A stretch of 64,000 nucleotides of DNA. Source: Rhynchosporium graminicola (lineage: Eukaryota; Ascomycota; Leotiomycetes; Helotiales; Ploettnerulaceae). Position 1 is the stretch's first letter. Each line of letters opens with the position of its first letter. The stretch lies in contig FJUW01000016.1 in assembly GCA_900074885.1 (NCBI GenBank), forward strand, positions 658,577 through 722,576, in the 5' to 3' direction. Below the pieces are notes generated by a model. It was not told where the DNA came from. It made no database searches and worked only from the letters and a program-made list of their open reading frames with translations. Below are positions 59,308 through 64,000 of this stretch, one piece after another. The position numbers and the translations under genes are program-made.

Positions 59308-61029
59308 TTACGTCTCGATGATACGAATGTCCATTTCCATCTTACTCACGACAAGGAAATCCCAGAGTTCAGCCCTTGAGCCAAACTGGACAACGACATC
59401 CGACTGTCCTCCAATGTTCTTGGTAACACACACGAGAGCGAACTCGGAATTGTATTGTACATGGACGATCTCATGCTCCTCGAGAACAAACTCCGGCTTC
59501 TCATCTTCCTTGTCTGCATGGCCGATGACAGGGACAAACATATGAGCGCGGCGACGATAGAAGAAGCCCAATGGATCTGCATCATCGTTAAACTTCGACA
59601 CCGGACCATTTACCTTGTAGGACCAGATGGTCTTGACATGGAAGACTAGAAGCTTTTGCGGATTGTAGACACGATGAGCCCAAGTGTTCCAAGCGGTTCC
59701 CTTGGTAGAAGAGAGTTCGGAACCGGGGGCATCGAGAAGTTCACCCTTCAAGAGCTTGCCTGATCGGATGCGTGGCTGCTCCAGGGAACTGGTGCGGTGG
59801 CGCTTCTTGCCGTTGTTTTTCTCGGTCTCGGAGTAATCACTATCTGAGTCGAAGACATTCGGGGTTCTGGCTGGAACGGAGTCATGCTCGGGAATCGGCT
59901 CCAGCTTCTTGTCGACGGTAGAGAACTTTTTGACGGGAGTTTGGAGGATTGGCGAGATGAACTTCGGGGAGACTTGTCTATTGATGGTAGCGAGATTGAT
60001 GGGCTTCTTTGCTTGTCTCTTTGGGGTTTGGACCTGTCGCTCGGAGAGAGGAGTTGATGGTGATGGACCAACCTGACTAAGTGCAGTAGTACTGGATGGG
60101 GAGGTAATCTGACGACGCTTTGAAGGCGGAGTCTCATCCTCAGTATCAGAAGTGAGATCGATGACAACTTTTTGACCGAGGGCAGATCCACTGAATCCCG
60201 AGACCGTGACTCTGGCGGCAAGGAGACTGGTTTGATTAGTAGTGACAACAGTTGAAGCACCTCCTACCCGGAACTGTCCAGTAATTGGTAAGGCACGACG
60301 ATAGGATTGTGATTTCTTTGGGGCTGGTGTTGGGGTGGCGGGTTGCTCAAAGGCGTCAAAGCGGGACTCAGAGGACGAGGGGGGAGTGTTCTCGGGCGTA
60401 GGAAGACCAAAGCTAGTGTGAGTCTTCAGGCCGTACCGTTCGACAGTGGGAGCTTCGACGCCAATGCTACCTCCGCTACCCTCGCCATCAACTTCCTCAA
60501 ATTCAGGAGCCAACGTAGGGACATGTGGGTTGAGCAGATTGTGAATCATCTTTTCGACTTCAATGATTTGCCCAAGCATTTGGCTGGCATGGTAAACACC
60601 GTCGCTCAGACGTGAAATATACCTCGCAACCTTTGCATCCTCGATCCCTCTCGTCTTCTCAACCTTGGCAGAGGCTACGTTGTTCCTAGCATTAGCTTCA
60701 TTCTTAGCACGTTCAAACTCATCTTTCAGAGCTTTGAGCTCTCGATCCTCAACAATGGTCAACTCGGCCAACTTTGCATCACGAAAACTCCTAGCACCAT
60801 TTTGCGTGAGACCAAACGGGACTGAGGTGTTCTTCCATATGTCAACGGTGGCATCGCCTTTTCGAATGATATGTTCGATCTTGATTTGGACTTCTTGGTC
60901 GGTCTGTTCCACCAGAAGCTTCCGGTACTCATCTTCCTTTTCGGAAACAGACTTCAAGTCGCTCTGAAGGCGAATTTCGCGGTCTCTCTCCAGGCTCTCC
61001 GCCAGGGTACGAAGTACTTTCAAACTCAT
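59308..61029 (-). CDS. Uncharacterised nuclear-type protein with SUMO-interaction-like motif
   Basis: One long exon gives 573 residues from MSLKVLRTLAESLERDREIR. Residues 1 to about 130 are charged and heptad-like (probable coiled coil, for example 'ELKALKDEFERAKNEANARN'). The middle is disordered and Ser/Thr-Pro-rich. It contains 'VVIDLTSDTEDETPPSKRR', a hydrophobic-acidic string typical of SUMO-interacting motifs, beside a basic patch, and later 'NNGKKRHRTSS'. The last 120 residues form a folded-looking domain (WNTWAHRVYN...FFYRRRAHMFVPV...FLVVSK) shared with the gene at the right window edge. The stop TAA overlaps a perfect GTAAGT donor. With splicing to an acceptor near 59253 (branch TACTAAC), the end would shift to about 59213 and replace the last residues by a short tail. 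Nuclear location is inference; I do not recognise the family. Confidence 0.8.
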   Translation of the reverse strand: MSLKVLRTLAESLERDREIRLQSDLKSVSEKEDEYRKLLVEQTDQEVQIKIEHIIRKGDATVDIWKNTSVPFGLTQNGARSFRDAKLAELTIVEDRELKALKDEFERAKNEANARNNVASAKVEKTRGIEDAKVARYISRLSDGVYHASQMLGQIIEVEKMIHNLLNPHVPTLAPEFEEVDGEGSGGSIGVEAPTVERYGLKTHTSFGLPTPENTPPSSSESRFDAFEQPATPTPAPKKSQSYRRALPITGQFRVGGASTVVTTNQTSLLAARVTVSGFSGSALGQKVVIDLTSDTEDETPPSKRRQITSPSSTTALSQVGPSPSTPLSERQVQTPKRQAKKPINLATINRQVSPKFISPILQTPVKKFSTVDKKLEPIPEHDSVPARTPNVFDSDSDYSETEKNNGKKRHRTSSLEQPRIRSGKLLKGELLDAPGSELSSTKGTAWNTWAHRVYNPQKLLVFHVKTIWSYKVNGPVSKFNDDADPLGFFYRRRAHMFVPVIGHADKEDEKPEFVLEEHEIVHVQYNSEFALVCVTKNIGGQSDVVVQFGSRAELWDFLVVSKMEMDIRIIET

Positions 61030-62946
61030 TGTAATGCTTACTTAGTGCGTTGGAGACCAGACTTGACGAAGTGTTCTGGAAATTTCCGAAAGTGAGTACG
61101 TACGAGACTTGGTGCTCAAGACTGAACAGAAATGTAATGACGAAGAGGAATGAAGCAAAAGTTCAATTGCAGTTGAGGTAGATGTACCGATGATGTTAAT
61201 CAACTTTGTGTGGGAGGGAGGTTGAATAGTTCGAAGTTTGGGAGGAAGTTTCGAATTCGAAAATAGTGAAGTAGTGGTGTTGACTTCCTAAGCGAGAACT
61301 TGGTTCGAATGAAATTAGGCCGCCAACCACGATTCACTCGAGCGATATCGGGAAAAGGCCGAGTCAAGTCACGCGACGGCGATTGATGAATTGGTATTCA
61401 ATGCTACCTCTTGAGAGGTGAGAAGTCTCCAACAGTGAAATGATGAGGAATCGTCAAGGTCACATTTTACAGTCACGTGTCACCGTCACAAAATCGTTTC
61501 AGGTCATTTCATTGATTCATGTTGAATTTTATCTATTTCTATCGGTGCAGTGTATCAACTTGACTGGTAAAGTAGCGCAAGAAGAGCAAATCGCCACCTG
61601 TATCATCCCCGCTATTCCACGGATTTACTACTCAATGTGCCACCTTGAAGTAACGACATTCGGAAAGGCGGGTCGATTGTCGATTATTCAAAGTACCTGC
61701 ATTAAGTTGGTCAAGGCACGTTGTTGTAGAAAACAGTGAGGTCAGTAGATTAATAGAGGAAGGAACTTACTACTCAATAGCGCGGGATCAAGACCCAACC
61801 GCCGACGAGAACGACATAGAAAACCTCGAAGACATCGAGCTTAGACTCTCCCCAGTCTAGGCACTGTGGTTCCAATATCATTTTCAGCTGTTGACTTTAG
61901 TAAGGAATGATGGGAGAAGGGAAGGGAACTTAGGGAAGGGAAGGAGGAAGACCTACCACTATAGAATAACTACCCTTCAGAGCTCCTCTTCGGAAGGTCT
62001 CCAATCCGCTGTGAACTCCAGTCCAACACCATTTGCCTCTTCTCGCATACACGACAGTCTGTAGAATAAAATCATCAGCGGCGGCACTCGATCCTAAGAC
62101 TAGCGAGGCTTATCTGAGGACAATAAGCCCTTTACCAGGCAGGTATGATTCTGTCCCTTATATAGTGAATTGTATCTCTCGATGTTCGAGGAATTCTCCG
62201 GCCGCTAGCTTAGTTCAAGTTTACAAAAGGAAGTTTAGCATTGGCGACGACGGCCCCTCAATGGAAGAAAAAGGAGGCCGGGATTGACAAACTGCAGAAA
62301 CCTACTAAATATATTTGATTTTTGGAGTTTGAATGACTAAATAATCCTACAATAGTTCCAGCCGGATCTGACCTATCATTCGATGTCTTCGCCTTACATC
62401 GTGACTTTCAAGCTGCGTTATGTCAAGCATCAAAAGATTATTACCTTAGGCTGGATTGTTCTTGCGTATCAAAATCGGTCGGGGATTTCTCGATAAAAAG
62501 GACAGCCTAGATAAAGTTATTATTCTTTAGGTCAAGGATTTTAACGCAGCAGAATATACCGCAAGCTGAAATTCAATTCAGGAGATATCCTAATTAGGAG
62601 GCTGTATATAAGGCGTAAGCTTTATATTTATACATTTGATATTTATACTATTTCTCTTTTTGATTATACTCAAGAAGAGCCTCGATCTTACAATATCTAC
62701 AAATTACAGCGATACTCCTCTAAGAAGCTCTATCCAATTCTGATCATTGCAATCGTCCCCAGTACTGGCATCGCTCTCATTACGTCGTTATCTACCCTCG
62801 ATACATCACACATTCGCTTTCCAACAGTGTAAATCCAAACAATTCAAACAAGCCAAACAATCCAAACAATCCACTGGACTCAGTTGTCTGACACCGATCC
62901 TACGCATATGTTCTATACAGACCAAACATGGGCATCTAAGTTTTCA
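61030..62946. other. Intergenic region between the two related minus-strand genes
   Basis: About 1.9 kb. The left part is the promoter of the 59308-61029 gene. The right half becomes AT-rich, with TTTATATTTATAC words near 62620-62655. No coding frame with motifs, TIRs or tandem arrays was noticed. If the two flanking genes arose by tandem duplication, no remnant of the coiled-coil part is visible here. Confidence 0.5.
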
Positions 62947-64000
62947 TCAGCGCTTACTTAGCAGAGACATCGGAACATCATCATCACTGCAAAAAATTAA
63001 CGTTAGTGAATACAGTTCCATGTCCGAGGATCCGCAAAAGCTTAACTTACGGTCCAATTTTTCCAACTGTTCCACCCGCACGTTGGTTCAAATAGCTCTC
63101 CAAGAACCCATCCAAGTTCCTCCTATCATTGAATGTAATCCACATAGAGGCACCCGCATTCCCAGTCTTATTCTTATCCGCCTTAATCCTCTTCATGTAG
63201 ACCAAGCAGCTATCAGCGTCATACTTGAGGGACCAAATACGATCCAAGAGGATGTTCCAGTCCTGATTGCCGGTCGATTTTCCTTGCTTCAATACTGGCA
63301 CGAATGATCGAGCACGAAGTCGATAGTACCTAGTTGGGTCATTGGGCTGGTGCATCCAGGAGAAGGTACCGCCGCCTAGATTGTATGTCAGTGTATTCTG
63401 CATTTTGTGGATACAGTGGTTTCCGCTTTACAAATTCTGGAGATCTTGAAAGAGGTGGAAAAGGGTAGAGCTAATAATTGTGACGTACCAATATTTTCAA
63501 AGCCAACAGAGACGATCTCGAAGTTGTTGGAGAGAGATTTAGTAAGGCCCGCAGATGGAGAAGAAGAAGAAGAATTTAGCGAAGGAGAAGTTCTTGAGGA
63601 GGATTTTGGAGTGCTGGGTGAGAAGGTATGACTTTGACTGGCTGTCTTAGATGAGGTATTTATTCGGGATCTATCTGGTGTAGTGAACGCCGTAGACTGG
63701 AGAAAGCTTCCTGATTGGGATTCAACGGGTATGGAGTGAAGTTTAATTGTTCCATCAGGTGTGTTGCTAGCGCTGATTGGCTGATGTCGATTGGGCTTTG
63801 GAGTCGAAGGTTGGGTAGTTCGCTTAGTGCTTTGCACTAGAGATGTTGGAGAGCCAATTGATAATGTCACCGGACCAGACAATGACATGAATGGGGCTGG
63901 GGAGCTGGATAAGCGAAAGGTATCCCTCTCTTGTACTGGCCCGGAGCCAGAAAATACTCTACGTAGACCGGGAGGAGTGTTGTCCTGACCATTAGAGTCA
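62947..64000 (-). CDS. Paralogous protein with the same C-terminal domain, N-terminus outside the window
   Basis: The frame is open to the right edge (64000). Exon 64000-63489 encodes a Ser/Thr/Pro-rich disordered part, for example 'TKRTTQPSTPKPNRHQPISA'. An intron spans 63488-63376. The next exon carries 'GGTFSWMHQPNDPTRYYRLR', 'ARSFVPVLKQGKSTG', 'DRIWSLKYDADSCLVYMKRI' and 'MWITFNDRRNLDGFLESYLN'. This aligns by eye with the end of the 59308-61029 protein: NDPTRYYRLRARSFVPV against DADPLGFFYRRRAHMFVPV. The unspliced stop is at 63047, inside a GTAAGTTAAG donor. Splicing to the acceptor near 62987 (branch CTAAC) would add 'PDDDVPMSLLSKR' and end at 62947, which I prefer because the neighbour shows the same layout. 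Family and function unknown. Confidence 0.72.

Overview
The window is nuclear DNA of a filamentous ascomycete (Pezizomycotina, possibly Leotiomycetes-like). The signs are short introns of about 45-110 bp with GT...AG ends and internal CTAAC/CTGAC branch sites, fungus-specific families (Zn(II)2Cys6 factor, CFEM/Pth11-type receptor, Chs7, GH27 alpha-galactosidase), and a transposon whose Trp codons have become TAG stops, as repeat-induced point mutation (RIP) would produce. The lineage is inferred; no marker gene is present.

Layout. 1-584 is the 3' end of an ER Hsp70-like chaperone (Lhs1/GRP170) ending in HDEL. 3060-7742 (-) is a Rad5/Rad16-type SNF2 helicase with a RING finger. 9597-11456 (-) is a CFEM-Pth11 receptor. 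13350-21698 looks like a sugar-catabolic locus: secreted alpha-galactosidase (-), Mpv17/PMP22 membrane protein (+), Zn(II)2Cys6 regulator (-) and MFS sugar transporter (+). 22572-23964 is a complete but dead Tc1/mariner-type element with TIRs and a TA duplication, followed by 2.7 kb of gene-free, partly AT-rich DNA holding an inverted repeat. 26649-29382 (+) encodes an unusual fusion of a FAD monooxygenase with a polytopic membrane domain. 30592-31016 is a small secreted four-cysteine protein. 32936-36863 is a 1188-residue disordered protein built from glycine-zipper and ADPRVDS-type repeats.

The right part holds a Cdc123/D123-like ATP-grasp protein (38758-39783), a Pho80/Pcl-type cyclin (40709-42693, -), an 8.35 kb stretch without recognisable genes, and the chitin synthase export chaperone Chs7 (51045-52179). 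A divergent pair follows: a GMC choline oxidase/dehydrogenase (52998-54705, -) and a betaine aldehyde dehydrogenase (56482-57978, +). Together they would convert choline to glycine betaine, and an 18-unit ATAGG microsatellite lies between them. The window ends with two same-strand genes (59308-61029 and 62947-64000, both -) that share an unrecognised C-terminal domain.

Exon boundaries given exactly were placed by eye and checked for reading-frame continuity. Boundaries marked approximate were not. No similarity search was run; family names rest on recognised motifs.
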